In this document: one piece after another, positions 1 through 5,259 of the stretch
How the letters are laid out: each line of letters starts with the position of its first letter
Position numbering within the stretch: the stretch's first letter is position 1
From: Bacillota bacterium
GTDB taxonomy: Bacteria; Bacillota; Clostridia; Lachnospirales; Lachnospiraceae
NCBI GenBank assembly: GCA_023435505.1
Contig: JAEYRR010000099.1
Coordinates: forward strand, 1-5,259
Direction: 5' to 3'
Length of the DNA stretch: 5,259 nucleotides
Notes under the pieces: model-generated
What the model was told of the DNA's origin: nothing
The model's input: the letters and a program-made list of their open reading frames with translations, nothing else
Databases searched by the model: none
Made by a program: the position numbers and the translations under genes

Positions 1-12
1 AATAAGATGCCG

Positions 13-21
13 AAAGGAGAG
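13..21 (+). promoter_or_regulatory. Shine-Dalgarno site that places the DUF2500-like start at a TTG
   Basis: AAAGGAGAG lies here, with its AGGAG core about 8 bases before the in-frame TTG at 28. The in-frame ATG at 7 lies upstream of this site and would put the ribosome binding site inside the gene. Only six bases precede that ATG, so its own binding site cannot be assessed fully. The spacing supports initiation at the TTG. Confidence 0.7.
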
Positions 22-27
22 ATCAAG

Positions 28-390
28 TTGAAAGAATTATACATTATCACCATTGCTCTTGTCATACTTGTAGTTGCAACTATAGTATCCCTCGCTTTAA
101 GACACCTTAAGCTAAAGAAAAAACACACTATGTCAATGCCAGCTACAGTTGTAAGCACTAGAGCAGAGCAATCTAACAAAGGGAATTCAGAGGAAACTTT
201 CTATGCAACATTCGAGTTACATAACAACGAGAGAAGAGAATTTAGCCTTCCAAAACATATATTGGATAAAATAGAAATAGGTAAGAGAGGGATGATCATC
301 TTTACCTCAAATCACTTACTGCATTTTAAGGAAGGAGAACATCCTAGTCATCTATTTACCCATTTTAAGAAAATAAACAAAACATTTTAG
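28..390 (+). CDS. Small membrane-anchored DUF2500-like protein
   Basis: This encodes about 120 residues from a TTG start chosen because of the well-spaced AAAGGAGAG before it; starting at the ATG at 7 would add seven residues. A hydrophobic segment covers roughly residues 4-23, followed by a basic stretch (RHLKLKKK), so the N-terminus is probably a single membrane anchor with the rest in the cytoplasm by the positive-inside rule. The remaining part has the pattern of DUF2500: a PATVVSTR strand, a YATFEL strand, a REFSLP strand, then IGKRGMIIFTSNHLLHF. DUF2500 proteins are small and of unknown function, and no catalytic residues stand out. The upstream side lies outside the window, so its promoter and operon partners cannot be seen. 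The gene converges on the asparaginase gene with one base between stop codons. The family call is from motif memory; the membrane anchor is seen directly. Confidence 0.8.
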   Translation: MKELYIITIALVILVVATIVSLALRHLKLKKKHTMSMPATVVSTRAEQSNKGNSEETFYATFELHNNERREFSLPKHILDKIEIGKRGMIIFTSNHLLHFKEGEHPSHLFTHFKKINKTF

Positions 391-391
391 T

Positions 392-1384
392 TTATATGTG
401 ATCATAACAGATTGGCTCATAGAAAAGCCTTCTGATTTCTTGATTATCTTGGGTTTGTCCCAAAATCCACATCAGTTTGGTTACAGTGGCTTCTAAGGTC
501 ATATTATAGGCTTCTATTACCTGATAGTCCTTTTTAGCCCTATAGCCAACCTGGTATACTTCCATGTCACTACCCTCTAGAGGTACCTGAGTGGTCATGA
601 CAATTAATTTCCCGCAAGCAATCCAGTCTTCCATGGCCGATAAGTAGGATGAATCCTGGTAAACGGGAATTCCTCCCACACCAAAGCCTTCTATTATGAT
701 GATATCATAATGTTCCTTTAGGTAGGAGAAGATACCAGCAGAAAGTCCTGGTATGAGTTTTAGCAAAAAGACCTTTTCCACCATGGTCCGGCTGAAGGTT
801 GGAGTACTTGCATAGGGGATATCTTTAATATAGCGGATAATTCGATTATCACGGATAACAGCTGATACAGGATAATCCACACTTGTAAAGGCATTAAAGC
901 TTTTTGTACGAATTTTTCGTGCTCTGGTACCGATGATAGCCTGTCCATTAAACATAATATGGACCCCATGACTTGCCTTGGAGGAAGCGTAGAGAAAGGC
1001 ATGGAGAAGGTTGGTCCGGGCATCTGTATTTTCCTCATAGATAGATTTTTGCGAACCGGTTAATATAATCGGTTTTTTTGAATTTTGAATCATATAGGAT
1101 AGGGCAGCAGCGGTATAGGCCATCGTATCTGTTCCATGAGTAATAACAAAGCCATCATAATCATTGTAATGCTCTTTAATGCAGTCTACCATTTTAATCC
1201 AGTGTATAGAGGAAACATTAGTACTGTCCAGATTAAATAAAGGTAAAGTGGTAACTTGACAGATATCTTTTACAGACGGGATTTTTTCCAGAAGCTCCTT
1301 TGAGGTAATCATTGGTGTCAGCCCGGTTGTGGTGGGCTTGGATGCAATGGTGCCACCTGTGGCAATCATTAAAATCTTAGTCAT
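392..1384 (-). CDS. ansA: L-asparaginase, cytoplasmic type
   Basis: The 330-residue product hydrolyses L-asparagine to aspartate and ammonia. The length is normal for the family. TGGTIAS at residues 9-15 carries the nucleophile Thr12. HGTDTM at 83-88 carries the second conserved Thr85-Asp86 pair, Lys157 in TRARKIRT matches the catalytic lysine, and Asp53-Ser54 in NLDST matches the substrate-binding DS pair. There is no signal peptide, so it should act in the cytoplasm. The flexible-loop tyrosine of the E. coli periplasmic enzyme (Tyr25) has no obvious match here: this stretch reads GLTPMITSKELL, a GLxP form I recall from other Gram-positive and archaeal members. The ATG start is supported by AAAAGGAGC at 1391-1399, about seven bases away. 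The gene is monocistronic as far as visible, with a promoter at 1475-1503 and an inverted repeat in its leader. A GatD-like glutaminyl-tRNA amidotransferase subunit is less likely, because the long N-terminal extension of GatD and a neighbouring gatE are absent. Confidence 0.93.
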   Translation of the reverse strand: MTKILMIATGGTIASKPTTTGLTPMITSKELLEKIPSVKDICQVTTLPLFNLDSTNVSSIHWIKMVDCIKEHYNDYDGFVITHGTDTMAYTAAALSYMIQNSKKPIILTGSQKSIYEENTDARTNLLHAFLYASSKASHGVHIMFNGQAIIGTRARKIRTKSFNAFTSVDYPVSAVIRDNRIIRYIKDIPYASTPTFSRTMVEKVFLLKLIPGLSAGIFSYLKEHYDIIIIEGFGVGGIPVYQDSSYLSAMEDWIACGKLIVMTTQVPLEGSDMEVYQVGYRAKKDYQVIEAYNMTLEATVTKLMWILGQTQDNQEIRRLFYEPICYDHI

Positions 1385-1415
1385 AAATGAGCTCCTTTTG
1401 TTAATTTAATTTCCT

Positions 1416-1452
1416 AATCTACCATGAACTGCATAAAAGTTCATGGTTGATT
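1416..1452. repeat. Inverted repeat in the asparaginase leader, possible operator or RNA hairpin
   Basis: ACCATGAACT (1421-1430) and AGTTCATGGT (1438-1447) are perfect 10-base inverted arms around a 7-base centre. The arms extend outward past one T/T mismatch by four more pairs (1416-1419 with 1449-1452), giving 14 of 15 pairs. The element lies between the predicted ansA promoter and its ribosome binding site, starting about 16 bases after the predicted transcription start. No T-run follows it on either strand, so it does not look like an intrinsic terminator. It could be a dimeric repressor operator or a leader hairpin. No regulator is encoded in the window. Confidence 0.75.
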
Positions 1453-1474
1453 TTGTCGGTTTTGGTGCAAATTA

Positions 1475-1503
1475 ATTCTATACGAAAAGTATCATTTCTT
1501 CAA
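1475..1503 (-). promoter_or_regulatory. Predicted sigma-A promoter of the asparaginase gene
   Basis: Read on the minus strand, TTGAAG (complement of 1498-1503) and TAGAAT (complement of 1475-1480) are separated by 17 bases, the optimal spacing. Each box matches the sigma-A consensus at four or five of six positions. Transcription should start near 1468, giving a leader of about 84 bases that contains the inverted repeat at 1416-1452. The spacer holds a short ATAC/GTAT inverted repeat (1480-1492). Confidence 0.6.
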
Positions 1504-1534
1504 TCATATAGTATGAGGAGTGGACGTAAATATC

Positions 1535-2293
1535 ATGTATAGGAAAGAAAAGAATTTACCAAAACGTTGCAGGCTTATGGTGTTATCAGGGTTTACCATG
1601 CTTTTGTACGGGGCTGCACTTTTTCAGCAGTCCATTCAGGAGGGCGAAGGAATATTCGTCTCATCGGACTTCATCTGGGAAAAACCAAATAGTATTCAAG
1701 TTACCAATGAAATTTATGAGAAATCCTATTATAATTCCAATCATAAGCTTTGCCTGACTCTGGTGTATCGCTATCCGCTGATTAGCGATCTGGGACAAGA
1801 AAATCTGAAGAACATCAATGGGCAGATTGAGAGCCAAAGAGACAAATGGATATCCTCACAACAGGGATTAATCGAGGATGCCAAGCAGCAGGATCTTATA
1901 TGTAATACCAATGGAAATGAGGTAAACTACAGCATTACTCATAACGAAAATGATGTTTTATCGATTCTTTTTGAGGGCTATCTGTATGCTGGAGGTGCTC
2001 ATGGAATGCCTTATCGTATGCCTCAGACTTTTCAAGTTAGCTCGGGGAAGTTAATGTCTCTTACAGATGTAACAGGATTGACTAAGGATCAGGTAGAAGC
2101 CAAGGTAAATGAAAAATTTAAAGCTCTATATGAGCAGAATCCGGATATGTATTGGGAGAATGCTAAAGAATTGGTCAGGAATTTGTCGTATAAGGATTAT
2201 TCTTATTATGTAGAACAAAATAGAGTTCATGTTTATTTTGACCCTTATTTTGTAGCACCATTTGCAGCAGGGTTTATCGAGATTATCCTCTGA
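1535..2293 (+). CDS. Membrane-anchored extracellular protein with DUF4163/DUF3298 (PdaC/RsiV-like) region
   Basis: The product is 252 residues from the ATG at 1535. A basic N-terminus (KRCR at 10-13) leads into a hydrophobic segment at about 14-30, so the bulk is probably outside the membrane on a signal anchor. Residues about 55-150 resemble DUF4163: a YRYP strand, a helix (LKNINGQIESQRDKW), then strands ending in the conserved AGGAHG turn (152-157). Residues about 165-250 match DUF3298, with TFQVSSGKLMSLTDV and the closing FDPYFVAPFAAGFIEI. This pair of domains occurs in the peptidoglycan deacetylase PdaC and the lysozyme-sensing anti-sigma factor RsiV. Here there is no deacetylase domain, and the cytoplasmic part is only about 13 residues, so neither activity can be assigned. 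GAGGAG at 1515-1520 is the only good ribosome site but lies 14 bases away, longer than usual; a GTG at 1520 is in frame but overlaps that site. A TATAGT at 1507-1512 could be a -10 box, but no matching -35 was found. Wall binding is inference. Confidence 0.8.
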   Translation: MYRKEKNLPKRCRLMVLSGFTMLLYGAALFQQSIQEGEGIFVSSDFIWEKPNSIQVTNEIYEKSYYNSNHKLCLTLVYRYPLISDLGQENLKNINGQIESQRDKWISSQQGLIEDAKQQDLICNTNGNEVNYSITHNENDVLSILFEGYLYAGGAHGMPYRMPQTFQVSSGKLMSLTDVTGLTKDQVEAKVNEKFKALYEQNPDMYWENAKELVRNLSYKDYSYYVEQNRVHVYFDPYFVAPFAAGFIEIIL

Positions 2294-2320
2294 TCTAGCT
2301 TAAAGATTAGAGGTTACATA
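2287..2320 (+). terminator. Possible weak terminator after the DUF3298 gene
   Basis: CCTCTGATC (2287-2295) and GATTAGAGG (2305-2313) form a 9-pair RNA stem with one G-U pair and a 9-base loop. The stem overlaps the stop codon and is followed by TTACATAGTTATT, a poor T-tract. An alternative stem, TAAAGATTA (2301-2309) with TAATCTTTA (2337-2345), competes for the same bases. Either could slow polymerase, but neither is a textbook terminator. Confidence 0.35.
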
Positions 2321-2385
2321 GTTATTCCAGAATGTGTAATCTTTATTACAAAGTATTTAAATATCATTAAATCTTAGTTATATTT

Positions 2386-2413
2386 TAGACATTAAAATAA
2401 TTTTTTGTATAAT
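2386..2413 (+). promoter_or_regulatory. Predicted sigma-A promoter for the L,D-transpeptidase operon
   Basis: TAGACA (2386-2391, five of six matches to TTGACA) and a perfect TATAAT (2408-2413) are separated by 16 bases in an AT-rich gap. Transcription should start near 2420, giving a leader of about 57 bases before the start codon at 2477. This would drive both the transpeptidase and the lipoprotein gene. Confidence 0.6.
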
Positions 2414-2476
2414 TAAAAAGTAGATGGTAAAGTCATAATTTCAATAAACTATAAATAGTACAAAGAAGAGGGTAAT

Positions 2477-3991
2477 ATGAGCAATAGAGTATCAGCCAAT
2501 AAAAGAAGGAAAAGCAGAACAAAAGCTATTTTTATCAGTCTGTCCGTAATGCTGGGATTAATAGTAGTAGCATACTTTGGAATCAGTCAGTATTATAAAA
2601 CTCATTTTTACACGCAGACCTTTATTAATGGTGTCGATTGTTCTAATTTAACCGCAGAACAAGCAAAAGAAAAGATCAGTTATGAGGTACATACCTATAA
2701 ACTGGTTATAGAAGAGAGAAATAATAAGAGAGAAACTATCTCAGGTGCAGATGTTGGATTAGATGTCAAATTTGATAGTGATGTCGGACAGCTTTTAGAA
2801 AGTCAGTCACCTTATAAATGGGTGTTTAATAGTTGGAGAGATAATAAAATTGAAAATCCGTTTACTTTGGTTATTGATGAAGAACAGTTAAAAAAGGCAT
2901 ATGATAATCTGGACTGTTTCAAGGAAGAAAACATTCAAGCACCTAAGGATGCATATCTGCAGGAGTATGTGGAAGGCGTTGGTTTCACCATTGCAAAGGA
3001 AGATCCCGGATATGAGGTGCTAAAGGATGAGTTTTATAATAAAGTTTTGGAGGCAATACATAATTTAGAGCCATCCATATCAATTGATGAAGCTGATTGT
3101 TACAAGAAACCGGCTATCACCAGTGAAGATTCCAAGCTTAACCAGGCTGTGGAAACTGCCAACAAATATGCTTCTACAATTCTGACCTATGAATTTGGTC
3201 AAGATACAGAGGTGCTGGATGCTAAGGTTATTGGTCCAGCTATTTCTATTAGTAAAGATTTTAAAGTCAATATAGATAAAGAGAAAATCAGAGCGTTTGT
3301 CAATCATATTGGGAAGAATTATAATTCCTTTGGCATGACTAGAACGTTGAAGACCAGTTATGGTGTGACCATAAAGATTTCCGGCGGAGATTACGGCTGG
3401 TGGTTAAACAGGGATGCCGAACTGGATGAGATAATGGAATGTATTCTAAATGGGGAACAGAAGGTTAAGACACCTGTGTATTATCAGACTGCAAATCAGC
3501 ATGGTTCTGATGATGTTGGAGATACCTATGTGGAAATCAACCTTTCCGCTCAGCATCTATTCCTGATTGTAGATGGAAAGAAAATACTGGAGTCTGATTT
3601 TGTTTCCGGAACAATTTCTACTGGACATGAGACCCCTATCGGAACCTACCCAATTCAATATACTAAGAGGGATGCAACACTGGTTGGTGAGACCTATCGT
3701 CAGCCTGTAAAGTATTGGATGCCTTTTAATGGGGATATTGGACTGCACGATGCAGGTTGGAGAAGTGGCTTTGGTGGAGATATCTTTTTAAGAAATGGTT
3801 CTCATGGATGTATCAATCTTCCACCAGATATTGCGAAGCAGATATTTTCTTATGTTAAGCGTGGAACTGCAGTATATGTCTATAAGCTGACTGGTACGGA
3901 AAGCTATGATAAAGAAAAATATAAGGAAGCAAAGATTGCTGCAGAAAAGGCTAAAGAGAAGGAAGAAGAAAATAAAACTACCAGTAATTAA
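2477..3991 (+). CDS. L,D-transpeptidase (YkuD family) with peptidoglycan-binding-like domains
   Basis: This 504-residue protein should make 3-3 (L,D) peptide cross-links in peptidoglycan or attach groups to it, outside the membrane. A basic N-terminus (KRRKSRTK) precedes one membrane segment at about residues 17-38. Residues about 50-330 resemble the PG_binding_4 stalk common in clostridial L,D-transpeptidases; FINGVDCSNLTAEQAKEKI (49-67) is the typical repeat opening. The YkuD domain runs from about 350 to 470: strand EINLSAQHLFLIVDGK, TPIGTYPI, conserved His424 in GLHDAG, and the active-site motif SHGCINLP (442-449) with catalytic Cys445. The position often held by Arg in SHGCIR is Asn447. 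I recall that variant in clostridial members, so I do not read it as loss of activity. After the domain comes a charged, lysine- and glutamate-rich tail (about 475-504), probably helical. GAGGG at 2468-2472 lies four bases before the ATG. The lipoprotein gene follows after 14 bases, suggesting one operon. Confidence 0.92.
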   Translation: MSNRVSANKRRKSRTKAIFISLSVMLGLIVVAYFGISQYYKTHFYTQTFINGVDCSNLTAEQAKEKISYEVHTYKLVIEERNNKRETISGADVGLDVKFDSDVGQLLESQSPYKWVFNSWRDNKIENPFTLVIDEEQLKKAYDNLDCFKEENIQAPKDAYLQEYVEGVGFTIAKEDPGYEVLKDEFYNKVLEAIHNLEPSISIDEADCYKKPAITSEDSKLNQAVETANKYASTILTYEFGQDTEVLDAKVIGPAISISKDFKVNIDKEKIRAFVNHIGKNYNSFGMTRTLKTSYGVTIKISGGDYGWWLNRDAELDEIMECILNGEQKVKTPVYYQTANQHGSDDVGDTYVEINLSAQHLFLIVDGKKILESDFVSGTISTGHETPIGTYPIQYTKRDATLVGETYRQPVKYWMPFNGDIGLHDAGWRSGFGGDIFLRNGSHGCINLPPDIAKQIFSYVKRGTAVYVYKLTGTESYDKEKYKEAKIAAEKAKEKEEENKTTSN

Positions 3992-4005
3992 GAAAGAGTG
4001 AGAAG

Positions 4006-4380
4006 ATGAAAAAGATTAGAGTATTGGGAACAACTATTATACTGATGACGATGCTTTTGGGATGTGGTTCTACCACCTATACGTTGAAATTTGATAATGT
4101 TAATCATATAGTTGTTGTGAATAAAAGTACAGAAAAAGAGGTAAACTTAACCAAAGAGCAGATTTCTACTGTTACTGAGGAGCTGGCAAAGATTACTTTT
4201 GAAGATTCCAACGAAGACTTAGGGGATCAATATCTATATAAGGTATCTATGTCCAGTGGAATAGAAGATGCTCAAGATATTTATATTTATGACAGTACTC
4301 ATATGAAGATGGACAATAAGTTTTACACAGCCATTGAAAATGAATTTAACTTGATATTTTACAAGGCAATGTTTCAGTAA
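4006..4380 (+). CDS. Small lipoprotein of unknown function
   Basis: The product is 124 residues with a lipoprotein signal: MKKIR, a hydrophobic core, and the lipobox LLGC ending at Cys20, which should be lipidated and become the mature N-terminus on the outer face of the membrane. The mature part of about 105 residues shows alternating strands (YTLKF, HIVVVN, YLYKVSM, DIYIYD) and one amphipathic helix around NLTKEQISTVTEELAKI. It resembles small DUF5301-type lipoproteins in shape, but I cannot assign a family with certainty. No catalytic motif or extra cysteines are seen. The gene starts 14 bases after the L,D-transpeptidase stop and has no promoter of its own, so it is probably co-transcribed and may assist wall maturation; that role is inference. 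The ribosome site is weak (GAGTGAGAAG just upstream). No convincing terminator separates it from the leuS promoter. Confidence 0.8.
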   Translation: MKKIRVLGTTIILMTMLLGCGSTTYTLKFDNVNHIVVVNKSTEKEVNLTKEQISTVTEELAKITFEDSNEDLGDQYLYKVSMSSGIEDAQDIYIYDSTHMKMDNKFYTAIENEFNLIFYKAMFQ

Positions 4381-4398
4381 GAGATTACTTGGTTTTAG

Positions 4399-4426
4399 TT
4401 GACAAATTCGGTTAGTATGGTAGAAT
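4399..4426 (+). promoter_or_regulatory. Strong sigma-A promoter for the leuS T-box leader
   Basis: A perfect TTGACA (4399-4404) is followed after 16 bases by TAGAAT (4421-4426). A TG one base before the -10 (4418-4419) makes it an extended -10 promoter. Transcription should start near 4433, just ahead of T-box stem I. The promoter begins only 18 bases after the lipoprotein stop codon. Confidence 0.8.
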
Positions 4427-4432
4427 AATTTT

Positions 4433-4686
4433 GTTATATTTGATACGACGATGATAAGGAGTACTAAGAGTCTATAGTTTTCAGAGAGCTGTCGGTAGGT
4501 GTGAGGCAGTAACTTAAGCTCCCAACTCGCCTTTGAGTCCTTCTATTGAACCAACAGTAGGTAGAAGCGGGTAATTTCCGTTATAGAATTTTAAGTGCGT
4601 ATAAAGTCATAGAACTTTACGAATTAGAGTGGTACCACGGAGTTTCAGCCTTCGTCTCTTACGAGACGGAGGCTTTTGTTTTTTAG
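4433..4686 (+). promoter_or_regulatory. T-box leader (tRNA-Leu sensing) controlling leuS
   Basis: The T-box elements appear in order. Stem I closes with AAGGA (4456-4460) against TCCTT (4538-4542) and holds the AGTA S-turn bases (4460-4463) and the conserved distal region around GGTAGGTGTGAGGCAG (4494-4509). The specifier is CTC (4526-4528), a leucine codon placed just before the typical CTTTGAG. A stem III-like hairpin spans 4598-4621. The T-box bulge TGGTACC (4630-4636) is flanked by AGAG and ACG, which pair with CTCT (4656-4659) and CGT (4653-4655) to make the antiterminator. The TGGT bases can pair with an ACCA tRNA end, fitting the A discriminator of tRNA-Leu. The antiterminator bases overlap the terminator stem, so uncharged tRNA-Leu should favour read-through into leuS and charged tRNA should favour termination. 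The class is established; the specifier assignment is from position and the downstream gene. The 4381-4756 gap between genes is almost all this leader and its promoter. Confidence 0.95.
4648..4684 (+). terminator. Regulated intrinsic terminator of the T-box leader
   Basis: GCCTTCGTCTC (4648-4658) pairs with GAGACGGAGGC (4663-4673) in an 11-pair stem with one G-U pair and the tetraloop TTAC. A T-rich tract with one G (4674-4684) follows at once. Its 5' arm contains the bases needed for the antiterminator, so the two structures exclude each other. Confidence 0.93.
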
Positions 4687-4688
4687 TT

Positions 4689-4709
4689 GCTTTTCTAAAC
4701 TTGAAAAGC
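4689..4709 (+). repeat. Extra hairpin between T-box terminator and leuS
   Basis: GCTTTTC (4689-4695) and GAAAAGC (4703-4709) are perfect 7-base inverted arms with a 7-base loop. The hairpin begins five bases after the terminator T-tract and ends 34 bases before the leuS ribosome site. It is followed by an A-rich stretch, not Ts, so it is not a second terminator on this strand. Its role is unknown; it could shape or protect the 5' end of a processed leuS transcript. Confidence 0.5.
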
Positions 4710-4743
4710 TTAATAAAAAACGGGATTATCGGGTTCACAGAAT

Positions 4744-4750
4744 GGAGGAA
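4744..4750 (+). promoter_or_regulatory. Shine-Dalgarno site that places the leuS start at a TTG
   Basis: GGAGGAA is a near-perfect ribosome binding site, six bases before the TTG at 4757. The in-frame ATG at 4742 overlaps the start of this site and has no ribosome site of its own, so the TTG is the better start. Confidence 0.75.
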
Positions 4751-4756
4751 GAAATA

Positions 4757-5259
4757 TTGGAAACGTATAATCATAAGACCATTGAAAAGAAATGGCAGAA
4801 AGTATGGGATGATGAAAAAGCATTTGTTGCTACAGATGACTATAGTAAGCCGAAGTATTATGCCTTAGTAGAATTTCCTTATCCATCTGGACAAGGACTT
4901 CATGTAGGTCATCCAAGACCATATACTGCCCTTGATATTGTAGCCAGAAAGAGAAGAATGCAGGGGTATAATGTGCTTTACCCAATGGGCTGGGATGCCT
5001 TTGGCCTGCCAACTGAAAATTATGCCATTAAAAACCAAATCCATCCTAAGATTGTAACAAAAAATAATGTCACTAGATTTAAAGAGCAGCTTCATTCCCT
5101 TGGCTACTCCTTTGACTGGGATAGAGAAATCAATACCACCGATCCTAATTATTATAAATGGACTCAGTGGATTTTTCTCAAGTTATTTAAAGCTGGTCTT
5201 GCCTATAAGAATGAGATGCCAATTAACTGGTGTACCTCCTGTAAAGTTGGACTTGCCAA
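4757..5259 (+). CDS. leuS: Leucyl-tRNA synthetase, N-terminal part, cut by the window edge
   Basis: The window holds 167 codons plus two bases of a class I aminoacyl-tRNA synthetase that charges tRNA-Leu with leucine in the cytoplasm; full-length bacterial LeuS is about 800-900 residues, so roughly the first fifth is here. From the TTG start the protein opens [16 protein letters not shown], the usual LeuS N-terminus. [13 protein letters not shown] (40-52) contains the HIGH-type ATP-binding motif as HVGH (49-52). [20 protein letters not shown] (78-97) and [18 protein letters not shown] are typical of LeuS, in a form I associate with Clostridia. The NWCTSC near the end is the beginning of the region before the editing domain. 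The KMSKS motif and editing domain lie beyond the edge. An ATG at 4742 would add five residues but lacks a ribosome site. The T-box leader upstream with a leucine specifier agrees with this identity and shows control by uncharged tRNA-Leu. Confidence 0.96.
   Translation, partial: METYNHKTIEKKWQKVWDDEKAFVATDDYSKPKYYALVEFPYPSGQGLHVGHPRPYTALDIVARKRRMQGYNVLYPMGWDAFGLPTENYAIKNQIHPKIVTKNNVTRFKEQLHSLGYSFDWDREINTTDPNYYKWTQWIFLKLFKAGLAYKNEMPINWCTSCKVGLA

Noticed and set aside
760..1038. 92-codon minus-strand frame inside the asparaginase gene
   Set aside because: It is an out-of-frame shadow of conserved asparaginase coding sequence.
1513..1542. Nine-codon frame starting at an ATG and overlapping the DUF3298 gene start, as a leader peptide
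   Set aside because: No ribosome binding site precedes it, and its codons show no regulatory run of one amino acid.
3080..3748. Minus-strand open frames inside the L,D-transpeptidase gene
   Set aside because: They are antisense to a gene with intact catalytic motifs and have no independent coding evidence.
3821..3829. Asn in place of Arg after SHGCI in the L,D-transpeptidase as a sign of inactivity
   Set aside because: The catalytic Cys445, His443, Ser442 and Gly444 are intact, and SHGCIN is, to my knowledge, a common form in clostridial members.
4376..4389. AGTAA/TTACT hairpin at the end of the lipoprotein gene as a terminator
   Set aside because: Only five weak A/T-rich pairs with a short, G-interrupted T stretch, and it is too unstable to call.
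4519..4521. An earlier CTC triplet in the T-box as specifier
   Set aside because: It lies in the AGCTC arm (4517-4521) that pairs with GAGCT (4486-4490), not in the specifier loop before CTTTGAG.
4629..4868. Open frame running through the T-box and into leuS in another frame
   Set aside because: It overlaps the T-box terminator and the leuS coding sequence, has no family resemblance and no ribosome site.
4830..5095. Minus-strand open frames inside leuS
   Set aside because: They are antisense to strongly conserved LeuS motifs and show no ribosome site or family match.

Overview
The window looks like chromosomal DNA from a low-GC Gram-positive anaerobe of the class Clostridia, most like Lachnospiraceae or a close relative. 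This rests on the AT-rich composition, strong Shine-Dalgarno sites, TTG starts, a tRNA-responsive T-box leader before leuS, and cell-envelope proteins of kinds common in clostridia. The placement is from memory of the families, not from a search. No mobile element, tRNA, rRNA or CRISPR array is visible, and gene content looks like ordinary core and envelope genes.

Layout. (1) 28-390 (+): a small membrane-anchored DUF2500-like protein. (2) 392-1384 (-): a cytoplasmic L-asparaginase, convergent with the first gene and separated from it by one base. (3) 1385-1534: a divergent intergenic region with a good minus-strand promoter and a striking inverted repeat in the asparaginase leader. (4) 1535-2293 (+): a membrane-anchored extracellular protein with a DUF4163/DUF3298 (PdaC/RsiV-like) region. 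(5) 2294-2476: an AT-rich gap with a possible weak terminator and a promoter. (6) 2477-3991 and 4006-4380 (+): an L,D-transpeptidase with a peptidoglycan-binding-like stalk, followed after 14 bases by a small lipoprotein, probably one operon. (7) 4381-4756: a strong promoter and a complete leucine T-box leader (CTC specifier, TGGT acceptor bulge, mutually exclusive antiterminator and terminator). (8) 4757-5259 (+): the first 167 codons of leuS, cut by the window edge.

How they fit together. The three middle plus-strand genes all act at or outside the membrane, and the L,D-transpeptidase makes a cell-wall role for that block plausible. Their order does not prove a shared pathway. The leuS unit is self-contained: uncharged tRNA-Leu is expected to stabilise the antiterminator and allow leuS transcription. 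I do not see a clearly new system here. The observations most worth checking are the asparaginase leader inverted repeat, the RsiV-like ectodomain without a visible anti-sigma segment, the LDT-lipoprotein pair, and the extra hairpin between the T-box terminator and leuS.
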